Below, in pieces: positions 35,240 through 43,292 of a stretch of DNA of 64,000 bases (positions are counted from its first letter, which is position 1; the number at the start of each line of letters is the position of its first letter). Made by a program: the position numbers and the translations under genes. This DNA comes from Cellulomonas persica (GTDB taxonomy: Bacteria > Actinomycetota > Actinomycetes > Actinomycetales > Cellulomonadaceae), in contig NZ_BJUA01000005.1 in NCBI RefSeq assembly GCF_007989825.1, positions 124,001 to 188,000 on the forward strand. Direction: 5' to 3'. The notes beneath the pieces are model-generated. The model saw only the letters and a program-made list of their open reading frames with translations. It did no database searches and was not told where the DNA came from.

Positions 35240-37879
35240 ATGAGCACCGACGAACGACTGGTCGTCGACCTCGCGGTCGAGGGCATGACGTGCGCGTCGT
35301 GCGTCGCACGCGTCGAGAAGCGCCTGCAGCGCCTGCCCGGCGTCACCGCGACCGTGAACCTCCCCCTCGAGTCGGCGCACGTGGTGGGGACGGACCCGTC
35401 CGTCACGCACGACGACCTGGTGGCCGCCGTCCGCGCCGCGGGTTACGACGCGCGTGTCACGTCGCCGCTGTCGGCGGCCACGCACCGGCACGACGAGCAC
35501 GCGCACGACTCGCAGGCGGACAGCTCGCACGCGGAGCACGCGGAGCACGCGCACGGCACCGCGGGTCACGACGGGTCCGGTGCCGTCGCCGTCGCGCAGG
35601 CCGAGCACACCGGTCAGCACACCGGTGCGCACGCCGGTGAGCACACCGGTGAGCACTCGATGGTCGAGCACGCGCTGTCGGGGCACTCGATGGCGCCCGG
35701 GCACGACATGGACCCGGACGAGGACACCTCCGCCCCGACCGACCAGCGCGGCGCGGACCTCCGTCGCCGGCTCACGGTCGCGGCGGTCCTCACCGTCCCC
35801 GTCCTGCTGATCTCGATGATCCCCGCGCTGCAGTTCCGGGCGTGGCAGTGGGTGGTCGCGGCGCTCGCGCTGCCCGTCGCGACGTGGGCCGCGTGGCCGT
35901 TCCACCGTGCGGCCGCGCGCGCCGCCCGGCACGGCGCCTCGACCATGGACACGCTCGTCAGCATCGGGATCATCGCGGCGACCGGCTGGTCGCTGTGGGC
36001 CCTGGTCCTCGGCGGGGCTGGTGAGCTGGGCATGACGATGACGCCCACGCTCTGGCCGCGCGCCACCGACGTACAGATGGCCGTCCCGGAGTTGTACTTC
36101 GAGGTCGCGGCGGTCGTGACGACGTTCCTCCTGGCCGGCCGGTACGCCGAGCACCGCTCGCGCCGACGTGCGGGCGACGCGCTGCGCGCGCTCCTCGACC
36201 TCGGCGCCAAGGACGTCGCGCTCGTCGTGACCGGCCCGGACGGGCGGCGCACCGAGCAGCGCGTGCCGATCGACCGGCTGCGCGTGGGCGACGAGTTCGC
36301 GGTGCGGCCGGGCGAGAAGGTCGCGACCGACGGCGTCGTCGTCTCCGGGTCGTCGGCGCTCGACACCTCGTTGCTCACGGGTGAGCCCGTGCCGGTGGAG
36401 GTGGGTCCGGGCGACGAGGTCACGGGTGCGACCGTGAACACGTCCGGCGCGCTCGTCGTGCGGGCGACGCGCGTGGGTGCGGACACGCGCCTCGCGCAGA
36501 TCGGCCGGCTCGTCGCGCAGGCGCAGACGGGCAAGGCGCCCGTGCAACGGCTCGCGGACCGCATCTCGGCGGTGTTCGTGCCGGTGGTGCTCGTGCTCGC
36601 ACTCGGCACGCTCGCGGTGTGGCTCCTGACCGGCGGCGGTGCGCAGGCCGCGTTCACGGCGGCGGTCGCGGTGCTGATCATCGCGTGCCCCTGCGCCCTG
36701 GGCCTCGCGACCCCGACCGCGCTGCTGGTGGGCACGGGACGCGGTGCTCAGCTCGGCATCCTCATCAAGGGTCCGGAGATCCTCGAGCGCACGCGTCGCG
36801 TGGACACGGTCGTGCTCGACAAGACCGGCACGATCACGCAGGGCCGCATGGCGCTGACCGACGTTCTCCTCCCGGGCGCGCCGCCCGCCGATGCCCAGAC
36901 CGAGCCCCGGACCGACGCACCGGCCGCCGGGGCGCAGGTCGCCGGGGCGCGGGTCGACGACGCACGACGCGAGGCGCTGCGGCTCGCCGCTGCCGTCGAG
37001 CGTCAGGCCGAGCACCCGATCGGCGCGGCCGTCGTGGCCGCGTGGGACGAGCTCGCCGCGGCGGCTCCGCAGGTCACGGGCGTCGGGCAGGACGGCGTAC
37101 AGATCGGATCGGATGAGGTGTACGACTTCTCGGCGGTCGCCGGTCGCGGCGTCGTCGGCGTGGTCCGCACCGCCCACTCCGGGCTCCAGATGGGCCGACG
37201 CGTGCTCGTCGGACGCCCCACCTGGCTCGCGGAGCAGGGTGTCGACACGGCGGCGCTGACCGACGGCTTCGCGGCCGCCGAGGCGGACGGCGCCACGGCG
37301 GTCATGGTCGCCTGGGACGGACGTGCCCGCGCGACGCTCGTCGTCCGGGACCCGCTCAAGGACACGTCCCGCGACGCGGTCGACGACCTGCGCGCCCTCG
37401 GCCTGCGTCCCGTGCTCCTCACGGGCGACAACGAGGGCGCGGCCCAGGCCGTGGCACGCGAGGTCGGCATCACCGAGGTCGTGGCCCAGGTGCTGCCCGA
37501 GGACAAGGTCGACGCGGTCCGGCGCCTGCAGGAGCAGGGCCGGCAGGTCGCGATGGTCGGCGACGGCGTCAACGACGCCGCGGCCCTCGCGACAGCCGAC
37601 CTGGGCCTCGCGATGGGCACCGGCACGGACGTCGCGATCGAGGCCGCCGACGTGACGCTCGTGCGCGGTGACCTGCGCTCCGCGGCGCAGGCGATCCGCC
37701 TGTCACGCCGCACGCTGCGCATCATCCAGCAGAACCTGTTCTGGGCGTTCGCCTACAACGTCGCCGCGATCCCGCTGGCCGCGCTCGGCCTGCTCAACCC
37801 GATGATCGCCGGCGCCGCGATGGCGTTCTCGTCGGTGCTCGTCGTGACGAACTCCCTGCGCCTGCGCACGTTCCGCTGA
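35240..37879 (+). CDS. copA: Copper-exporting P1B-type ATPase
   Basis: 879 residues. An N-terminal HMA domain (GMTCASC, Cys18 and Cys21) is followed by an unusual His-rich linker of about 90 residues (roughly 75-165) with many H-x-H and EHTGEH-like repeats, more than 20 histidines. Eight transmembrane helices follow, with the intramembrane CPC motif (Cys483-Pro-Cys485), the phosphorylated Asp527 in DKTGT, the HP pair in AEHPIG and [10 protein letters not shown] in the hinge. The ATPase pumps Cu(I) out. The histidines may buffer metal or sense it; this is inference. An Ala/Asp-rich insertion (about residues 550-575) interrupts the nucleotide domain. Confidence 0.95.
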   Translation: MSTDERLVVDLAVEGMTCASCVARVEKRLQRLPGVTATVNLPLESAHVVGTDPSVTHDDLVAAVRAAGYDARVTSPLSAATHRHDEHAHDSQADSSHAEHAEHAHGTAGHDGSGAVAVAQAEHTGQHTGAHAGEHTGEHSMVEHALSGHSMAPGHDMDPDEDTSAPTDQRGADLRRRLTVAAVLTVPVLLISMIPALQFRAWQWVVAALALPVATWAAWPFHRAAARAARHGASTMDTLVSIGIIAATGWSLWALVLGGAGELGMTMTPTLWPRATDVQMAVPELYFEVAAVVTTFLLAGRYAEHRSRRRAGDALRALLDLGAKDVALVVTGPDGRRTEQRVPIDRLRVGDEFAVRPGEKVATDGVVVSGSSALDTSLLTGEPVPVEVGPGDEVTGATVNTSGALVVRATRVGADTRLAQIGRLVAQAQTGKAPVQRLADRISAVFVPVVLVLALGTLAVWLLTGGGAQAAFTAAVAVLIIACPCALGLATPTALLVGTGRGAQLGILIKGPEILERTRRVDTVVLDKTGTITQGRMALTDVLLPGAPPADAQTEPRTDAPAAGAQVAGARVDDARREALRLAAAVERQAEHPIGAAVVAAWDELAAAAPQVTGVGQDGVQIGSDEVYDFSAVAGRGVVGVVRTAHSGLQMGRRVLVGRPTWLAEQGVDTAALTDGFAAAEADGATAVMVAWDGRARATLVVRDPLKDTSRDAVDDLRALGLRPVLLTGDNEGAAQAVAREVGITEVVAQVLPEDKVDAVRRLQEQGRQVAMVGDGVNDAAALATADLGLAMGTGTDVAIEAADVTLVRGDLRSAAQAIRLSRRTLRIIQQNLFWAFAYNVAAIPLAALGLLNPMIAGAAMAFSSVLVVTNSLRLRTFR

Positions 37880-37896
37880 CCTCACCGGGTGCCGCG

Positions 37897-38709
37897 TCAG
37901 CGGAACCGGCGGCCCTCGTCGGAGCGGTAGGCCAGCACGGCGAGCGTGGCGAACAGCGCGGTCCAGCCCAGGAGCACGGGCAGCGCGAGCGGGTAGGCGT
38001 CGACGCCCGCGGTGACCTGGACGACGAGATCGCGCACGGCCCGCGACGGCAGCGCCTTCGAGAACACGTCCAGCCACTGCGGGAACGCCTCGGGCGGCAG
38101 GAACAGCCCGCCGGCGAACGCGAGCGGGAACAGCACGGCCTGCACCACGGCGATCGCGGCCTTGGACGACATCCGGTACCCGATCGCGAGCCCGAGCAGC
38201 AGGAACGGCACGGCGACGCCGACGACGAGGAGCACCGACTGCCCGACCTGCAGCCAGTCGAGCGCGGCGGCGGTGAGGAGCCAGCCGACGAGCACCACGG
38301 GCGCCAGGGCGAAGTAGGACCACAGCAGACCGTTGAGCACGCGGCCCGTCAGCCGCGGGCCGGGCCCGGCGGGCAGGGTCCGCAGGTACGGGTCGAACGG
38401 CTGCGCGCGGTCCTCGGCGACGCCCGCGCCGAACGAGAACAGGCACGTGGACATGACCGCGAACGTGCCGAGCTGGGCGACCGCGACGGTGGCCGATCCG
38501 GGGTCGTCGGCGACCGCGCGCTGCGGGACGACGAAGAACAGCAGCGCGAGCGCCGGGAACAGCAGGTTGCCGATCACCGCGATGGGGATGCGGACCGTCT
38601 CGAGGAAGCCGAGCCGCGCGTGCAGCAGGGCGAGCCGCCAGAACGGCTGCGTCCGCGCTGGCCGGCCGGTGCGCGCGGACGCGCGTGCGGCGGTCGTCGT
38701 CGTGGTCAT
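37897..38709 (-). CDS. ABC-2 type transporter permease
   Basis: 270 residues; ATG overlaps the ATPase stop as ATGA. Six predicted helices and the ABC-2 pattern AVVQAVLFPLAFAGGLFLPPEAFPQWLDVFSKALPSRAVRDL, which holds the conserved FLPxxxxP-type loop. Together with the ATP-binding protein it makes a one-way exporter (drug, lantibiotic or lipid-like substrates in known cases); the substrate is not evident. It converges with copA, 17 bases apart. Confidence 0.92.
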   Translation of the reverse strand: MTTTTTAARASARTGRPARTQPFWRLALLHARLGFLETVRIPIAVIGNLLFPALALLFFVVPQRAVADDPGSATVAVAQLGTFAVMSTCLFSFGAGVAEDRAQPFDPYLRTLPAGPGPRLTGRVLNGLLWSYFALAPVVLVGWLLTAAALDWLQVGQSVLLVVGVAVPFLLLGLAIGYRMSSKAAIAVVQAVLFPLAFAGGLFLPPEAFPQWLDVFSKALPSRAVRDLVVQVTAGVDAYPLALPVLLGWTALFATLAVLAYRSDEGRRFR

Positions 38710-39749
38710 CGTTCCCCCTCGGTCGCGTGCGCGAGCGGACGCGCGTCGTGCAGGTCGTCGGCGCTCCGACCGGCCGCTGCCCGGCCCTCGTCGGGCTGGT
38801 CGGCCGTGAGCGTGAGGAACGCCTCCTCGAGCGAGGCGCCGCGCACCTCGAGGTCGCGGAACGGCACGCGCGCGCCGACGAGCGCGCGCACGAGCTCGTC
38901 GGCGTCCTCCGCGAGCAGCGTGAGCCGCTGCTCGTCGTCCTGGGTGGGGTAGCGCTCGCTCAGCGAGCGGTTCTCCACCCGCTGCTCGTCGACCACTTCC
39001 GCGCCCGCCAATGAGCGCACCGTCGGGAGCGCGCGGTCCGGGACCGTGAGCAGGACGCGGCGGCGCGCGACGAGCGAGAGCACGTCCGCGAGCGCACCGT
39101 CGGCGAGCACGCGGCCCTGCCCGACGACGACCACGCGGTGGGCCAACGCCTCGATCTCCTCGAGGTAGTGGCTGGTCAGCACGACCGTCGCGCCGTCCGC
39201 GTGGTAGTCGCGCAGCGCCTGCCACAGCACGTGCCGCGCCTCGACGTCGAGCCCGGTCGTCGGCTCGTCGAGCAGCACCAGGCGCGGCCGGCCGACGAGC
39301 GCGAGCGCGACCGCCAGCCGCCGCTTCTGACCGCCGGACAGCCCGCCGGTCTGCCGCCGCGCGAGGTCGGCGAGCCCGAACCGGTCGAGCGCCTCGTGGG
39401 TCGACATGGGTGCGGGGTAGTGGCCGGCGACGAGCGCGACGACCTCGCCCACGCGCAGCGTCGGCGGCAGCCCGGTCTCCTGCGGCGTGGTGCCGAGCGT
39501 GAGTCGCGCGCTCGCGACGCGCGGGTCGCCGCCGAACAGCCGGACCGTCCCGGCGTCGGCCTTGCGCAGGCCGCTGACGAGGCTCAGGAGCGTCGTCTTG
39601 CCCGCGCCGTTCGGCCCGAGCAGCCCGACGAGCTCGCCCTCGCCGACCGTCAAGGACACGTCGTCGAGCGCGACGACCGGACCGAACCGACGCGTGACGT
39701 GATCGACCTCGACCACGGGTGGCCCGGCGCCCTCGGTCCGGGCGCTCAT
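38706..39749 (-). CDS. ABC exporter ATP-binding protein
   Basis: 347 residues. Walker A LLGPNGAGKTT, signature LSGGQKRRLAVALALV, Walker B LVLLDEPTTGLD and the H-loop TSHYLEEIEALAH are all intact. The C-terminal part (about 225-347) is an accessory domain of the DrrA/CcmA type. Its start overlaps the regulator stop as ATGA. Confidence 0.94.
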   Translation of the reverse strand: MSARTEGAGPPVVEVDHVTRRFGPVVALDDVSLTVGEGELVGLLGPNGAGKTTLLSLVSGLRKADAGTVRLFGGDPRVASARLTLGTTPQETGLPPTLRVGEVVALVAGHYPAPMSTHEALDRFGLADLARRQTGGLSGGQKRRLAVALALVGRPRLVLLDEPTTGLDVEARHVLWQALRDYHADGATVVLTSHYLEEIEALAHRVVVVGQGRVLADGALADVLSLVARRRVLLTVPDRALPTVRSLAGAEVVDEQRVENRSLSERYPTQDDEQRLTLLAEDADELVRALVGARVPFRDLEVRGASLEEAFLTLTADQPDEGRAAAGRSADDLHDARPLAHATEGER

Positions 39750-40060
39750 CGCGCGCTCCCCAGCAGGTCGAGCAGGCGGCGGGAGTAGCGGTCGAACGCG
39801 AGGCGTCCGGTGGGGGTCAGGGCCACGTAGGTCGCGGGCGACCGGCCCTCGTACGTCTTGGTGATCATCACGTAGTCCGCCTCCTCGAGGCGTCGCAGAT
39901 GGGTGGAGAGGTTGCCTGCCGTCATGTCGAGCAGGCGGCGCAGGCGGGGGAAGGCGATCCGGTCGCCCTCGCCCAGCGCGGCCAGGGTCGCGACCACACG
40001 GAGGCGGGCCTGCGCGTGGATCACGGGGTCGAGCTCGTCGTCAGGCACGGCGCGGACCAC
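39746..40060 (-). CDS. Winged-helix transcriptional regulator (HTH_34-like)
   Basis: 104 residues from a GTG with GAAGG upstream. One winged-helix domain: LRVVATLAALGEGDRIAFPRLRRLLDMTAGNLSTHLRRLEEADYVMITKTYEGRSPATYVALTPTGRLAFDRY in order, a pattern of the MarR/ArsR-like HTH_34 group. It has no metal ligands. It sits inside the exporter operon and overlaps the upstream gene by 20 bases, so it probably represses the operon from the palindrome at 40709-40729. Confidence 0.85.
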   Translation of the reverse strand: MVRAVPDDELDPVIHAQARLRVVATLAALGEGDRIAFPRLRRLLDMTAGNLSTHLRRLEEADYVMITKTYEGRSPATYVALTPTGRLAFDRYSRRLLDLLGSAR

Positions 40061-40664
40061 ACACCTTCACGACGACCGCGGCGGCGAGCATCCCGCCGCC
40101 GCCCGCGAACGCGAGCACGGCGTAGGACCCGGGGATCCCGGCGAACGAGCCGAACGCCCCGGTGAGCAGCACCCACGCGCCGAGCCCGTACATCGGGTAC
40201 GACTCCCACAGCACGCCGCCCGCGAGGTAGAGCAGGCCGACGACCATGGTCGCCATCGCGTTGGCGGCGAGGCTGATGACGACGGGGGTCGCGCCCGCGT
40301 TCGCGAGCGCCGAGACGATCACGCCCTGCGCGAGGAAGCCGACGAACCACGCCCAGCCGTACATCGCGCCCTGCAGCGCGCTGCGCCCGCGGATGCCGTG
40401 GGTGCGCACGACCATGTGCCACGCGGTGGTGACCATCGCGACGATGGTCGCGACGGCCGCGACGACCGCCGCCCAGACCGCGGGCGTGTCGTCGTCGAGC
40501 GACGTGAGCCACAACAGGCCGTAGCCGAGGAGCCACACCGTGCCCCACAGGCCGAACAGCAGCGTGGCTGACGGGTAGGTGCGCGCGGCGACCGCGCGCT
40601 GGCCCGCGATGATCGCGAGCGCGTCGTGCGGCGCGAGCGCCGTCCCTGGTTCGTCGTCGTCCAT
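40041..40664 (-). CDS. Membrane protein, first gene of the ABC exporter operon
   Basis: 207 residues with six hydrophobic segments; the ATG at 40664 is preceded by GAGGGGGACGAG. The stretch ARTYPSATLLFGLWGTVWLLGYGLLW is typical of small actinobacterial integral membrane proteins found beside HTH_34 regulators. I see no catalytic motif. It starts the operon membrane protein - regulator - ATPase - permease. Confidence 0.8.
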   Translation of the reverse strand: MDDDEPGTALAPHDALAIIAGQRAVAARTYPSATLLFGLWGTVWLLGYGLLWLTSLDDDTPAVWAAVVAAVATIVAMVTTAWHMVVRTHGIRGRSALQGAMYGWAWFVGFLAQGVIVSALANAGATPVVISLAANAMATMVVGLLYLAGGVLWESYPMYGLGAWVLLTGAFGSFAGIPGSYAVLAFAGGGGMLAAAVVVKVCGPRRA

Positions 40665-40708
40665 CTCGTCCCCCTCGCCGAGCGGTGCGACGCCGGGTCC
40701 CCCGGCGT

Positions 40709-40733
40709 CTGGTTTGTGCGGCAAACCAGTTTG
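40709..40733. promoter_or_regulatory. Palindromic operator in the divergent region
   Basis: CTGGTTTG and CAAACCAG are perfect 8-bp inverted arms with five bases between (40709-40729). A third half-site GTTTG follows at 40729-40733, so CAAAC-CA-GTTTG makes a second, overlapping palindrome. It lies between the exporter operon and the CPBP gene and is poorer in GC than its surroundings. Confidence 0.7.
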
Positions 40734-40805
40734 CGCACCTTTCGCCCGGTTCCACAAGCCCCTGTGCGCGACCCGTTCGACGAACACCCGCACGGGCACG
40801 GCGGC

Positions 40806-40811
40806 TACGGT
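40806..40811 (+). promoter_or_regulatory. Candidate -10 box of the leaderless CPBP gene
   Basis: TACGGT ends six bases before the ATG, with no ribosome site between. Confidence 0.5.
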
Positions 40812-40817
40812 GCCGAC

Positions 40818-41633
40818 ATGAGCGACGTGCACGACGCCCCCGCGCAGGCCACGGGAACGCCGCCCGTCTCGGAACGCGCGCTGCGGCGCCGCCTCACGGT
40901 CGAGATCTGGATCGTGCTCGGCCTGTCGCTGGGCCGGTCCGGCGTCTACGCGCTCGTCAACATCCTCGACCGCATGACCGCCGGCCCTCCGCTCGCCGAC
41001 CAGAGCACCACGATCAACCCGCCCCTGAACGCCCGGCCCTGGCTCGACGTCATCTACCAGGTCCTGTCCATCGGGTTCGCGCTGATCCCCGTGGCGCTCG
41101 CGCTCTACCTGCTGTCCGCGAACGGCCGCTCGGCCACGCGCCGGATCGGCCTGACGTTCGCCCGGCCGTGGCGCGACCTCGGGGTCGGCGTCGGGCTCGC
41201 CGCGCTCATCGGCGTCCCGGGGCTCGGGCTCTACGCGATCGGCCGGGCCGTCGGCATCACCGTCCAGGTCCAGCCGACGACGATCGACGACCACTGGTGG
41301 ACCATCCCGCTGCTCGTCGCGCTCGCGCTCAAGAACGCGCTGCTCGAGGAGGTCGTCGCGGTCGGGTACCTCATGGAGCGGCTGCGCGACCTGCGCTGGA
41401 GCCCGCCGGTGATCGTCGTGACGAGCGCGCTGCTGCGCGGCTCGTACCACCTGTACCAGGGGTGGGGGCCGTTCTTCGGCAACGTCGTGATGGGCCTGGT
41501 CTTCGCCGAGTACTACCGCCGGAGGCGACGCGTCATGCCGCTCGTCGTCGCGCACACCGTGATGGACCTCGTGGTGTTCGTCGGCTACGCGCTCATCCCC
41601 GACGACTGGATCTCGACGCTCGGCCTCGACTGA
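40818..41633 (+). CDS. CPBP-family intramembrane protein (putative prenyl-type protease)
   Basis: 271 residues with seven to eight hydrophobic segments. The CPBP elements are recognisable: the glutamate pair in KNALLEEVVAVGYLMERL, the first histidine in RGSYHLYQGW, and the second in VAHTVMDLVVFVG. The canonical EExxxR arginine is replaced by valine (EEVVAV), so catalytic activity is not certain. Related proteins act as prenyl-protein proteases or bacteriocin immunity proteins. It is divergent from the ABC exporter operon across the palindrome at 40709-40733, so the two may be co-regulated. Confidence 0.85.
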   Translation: MSDVHDAPAQATGTPPVSERALRRRLTVEIWIVLGLSLGRSGVYALVNILDRMTAGPPLADQSTTINPPLNARPWLDVIYQVLSIGFALIPVALALYLLSANGRSATRRIGLTFARPWRDLGVGVGLAALIGVPGLGLYAIGRAVGITVQVQPTTIDDHWWTIPLLVALALKNALLEEVVAVGYLMERLRDLRWSPPVIVVTSALLRGSYHLYQGWGPFFGNVVMGLVFAEYYRRRRRVMPLVVAHTVMDLVVFVGYALIPDDWISTLGLD

Positions 41634-41661
41634 CGTCGAGCACCGAGCCCGCGCGGACCGG

Positions 41662-42432
41662 CTAGCGCGGCAGGGTCAGGATCTGCGCGCCGTCGTCGGT
41701 GATCGCGATGGTGTGCTCGCTGTGCGCGGTGCGGCAGCCGGTCGCGCTGCGCAGCGTCCAGCCGTCCGCGTCGGTCACGAGCTCGTCGGTGTCGACCATG
41801 ACCCAGGGCTCGAGCGCGAGCAGGAGCCCCGGCCGCAGCGCGAACCCGCGGCCCGGCCGGCCGGTGTTCGACACGTGCGGGTCCTGGTGCATGGTCGAGC
41901 CGATGCCGTGCCCGCCGAACTCGGTGTTGATCGGGTACCCCGCCGCGCTCAGCACCCGCCCGATCGCGTGCGACAGGTCGCCGATCCGCGCCGTCGGGCC
42001 GGCCGCGGCGATCCCCGCGGCGAGCGCGCGCTGCGTCGCGTCGATCAGCGCGACGGACTCCGCGGGCCGCGAGCGGCCCACGACGAAGCTCACCGCCGAG
42101 TCCGCGGCGATGCCGCGCAGCAGCACCGCGATGTCGAGCGTGAGCAGGTCGCCGTCGGCGAGCACGTAGTCGTGCGGCAGGCCGTGCAGCACCGCGTCGT
42201 TGACGGACGTGCAGATGTAGTGGCCGAACGGGCCGCGCCCGAACGACGGCGCGTAGTCGACGTAGCAGGACCGCGCGCCCGCCTTCTCGATCATCGCCTT
42301 GGCCCAGCGGTCGATCTCGAGCAGGTTCGTGCCCGGGACGGCGCGGTCGCGCAGCGTGTGCAGGATCTCGGCGACCAGCGCGCCGGTGTCCCGGGCGCGC
42401 AGCAGCTCGGCGGGGCTCAGGATCTCGATCAT
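41662..42432 (-). CDS. map: Methionine aminopeptidase type I
   Basis: 256 residues. It removes the initiator methionine from new proteins. All five metal ligands are visible in order: Asp in LLTLDIAVL, Asp in AADSAVSF, His in EFGGHGIGSTMHQDPHV, Glu in LALEPWVMV, and Glu in HSEHTIAI; FGHYICTSVNDAVLHGLP carries the substrate-side histidine. It has no N-terminal zinc finger or SH3 extension. It stands alone here, convergent with the CPBP gene, so it may be a second Map copy outside the secY operon. Confidence 0.95.
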   Translation of the reverse strand: MIEILSPAELLRARDTGALVAEILHTLRDRAVPGTNLLEIDRWAKAMIEKAGARSCYVDYAPSFGRGPFGHYICTSVNDAVLHGLPHDYVLADGDLLTLDIAVLLRGIAADSAVSFVVGRSRPAESVALIDATQRALAAGIAAAGPTARIGDLSHAIGRVLSAAGYPINTEFGGHGIGSTMHQDPHVSNTGRPGRGFALRPGLLLALEPWVMVDTDELVTDADGWTLRSATGCRTAHSEHTIAITDDGAQILTLPR

Positions 42433-42512
42433 GCGGGTGCCGTTCCAGGTGCGTCGGTGCCGTGCCAGGTGCGGGCGTGCCCGCTCGTCGGCCCCAGAAC
42501 AGTACCGGCCGG

Positions 42513-43085
42513 CTACGCGCTGAGCTCGCGCCCGAGGGACCGTGCGGCGAACCCGCTGATCAGCAGCAGCACACCGCCGACCAGCGCGAACACGCCGAAC
42601 AGCACCATGACCACCGAGAGCGAGGTCTGCGGGTTGAACGCCAGCAGCAGCCCGATCACGAGGTTGACCAGGCCGATCGCGAGCGCGCCGTACCAGGAGT
42701 AGTCGCCGCGCTTGTGCAGGAGCACCGCGGCGACGATCCCCACGACCGCGACCGCGAGCACCCACGCCGTCACGGCGTAGAACAGCACCAGCACCGTGGG
42801 CTTGGGCCACGTCACGACGACGACGCCGAGACCGATCACGACCAGGCCGCCGAGCAGCTGCCACCACATCGCGCCCTTGCGGTGCTCGATCAGCGCCTGC
42901 AGGACGATCAGCGCGCCGTCGACGAGCGCGAAGATGCCGATCACCCACGTGATCGCCGTGAGGGTCTCCAGCGGGTGCAGCAGCATGAGCAGGCCGAGGC
43001 CCAGGAACACGAGCCCGCGCAGCACGGGCAACCACCAGACGGCTCGCAGCTCCCGGCCGACCTGCTTCTCGAGGGTGTCGCTCAC
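42513..43085 (-). CDS. HdeD-like membrane protein (DUF308 repeats)
   Basis: 190 residues from a GTG behind GGGAGGCG. Six short helices arranged as three pairs with the DUF308 repeat pattern (LRGLVFLGLGLLMLLHP, LLGGLVVIGLGVVVVTWP, AIGLVNLVIGLLLAFNP) and the typical closing pair. HdeD in E. coli is an acid-stress membrane protein; the role in actinomycetes is unknown. It is divergent from the large fusion gene next to it. Confidence 0.92.
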   Translation of the reverse strand: MSDTLEKQVGRELRAVWWLPVLRGLVFLGLGLLMLLHPLETLTAITWVIGIFALVDGALIVLQALIEHRKGAMWWQLLGGLVVIGLGVVVVTWPKPTVLVLFYAVTAWVLAVAVVGIVAAVLLHKRGDYSWYGALAIGLVNLVIGLLLAFNPQTSLSVVMVLFGVFALVGGVLLLISGFAARSLGRELSA

Positions 43086-43279
43086 GATCGCCTCCCGTCC
43101 GCGCCGCACGGCCGCGGCCGCCTGGTGGCCACGCTAGCCCTGCTGAGCGTGACGAACCCGGCGAAACGGTCCGACACGCGCCGCGCGCGTCGCGGACCGG
43201 TCCGGCGCAGCCCGGTGACCGCGTCCGAGCAGGTCGGCGGACCGCGCGCGGACGACCGTCGCGCGACGGGCCCGCCGCC

Positions 43280-43285
43280 TAGACT
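43280..43285 (+). promoter_or_regulatory. Candidate -10 box of the leaderless flippase-fusion gene
   Basis: TAGACT ends seven bases before the ATG at 43293. There is no ribosome site, so transcription probably starts at the ATG. Confidence 0.6.
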
Positions 43286-43292
43286 CGCCCGT

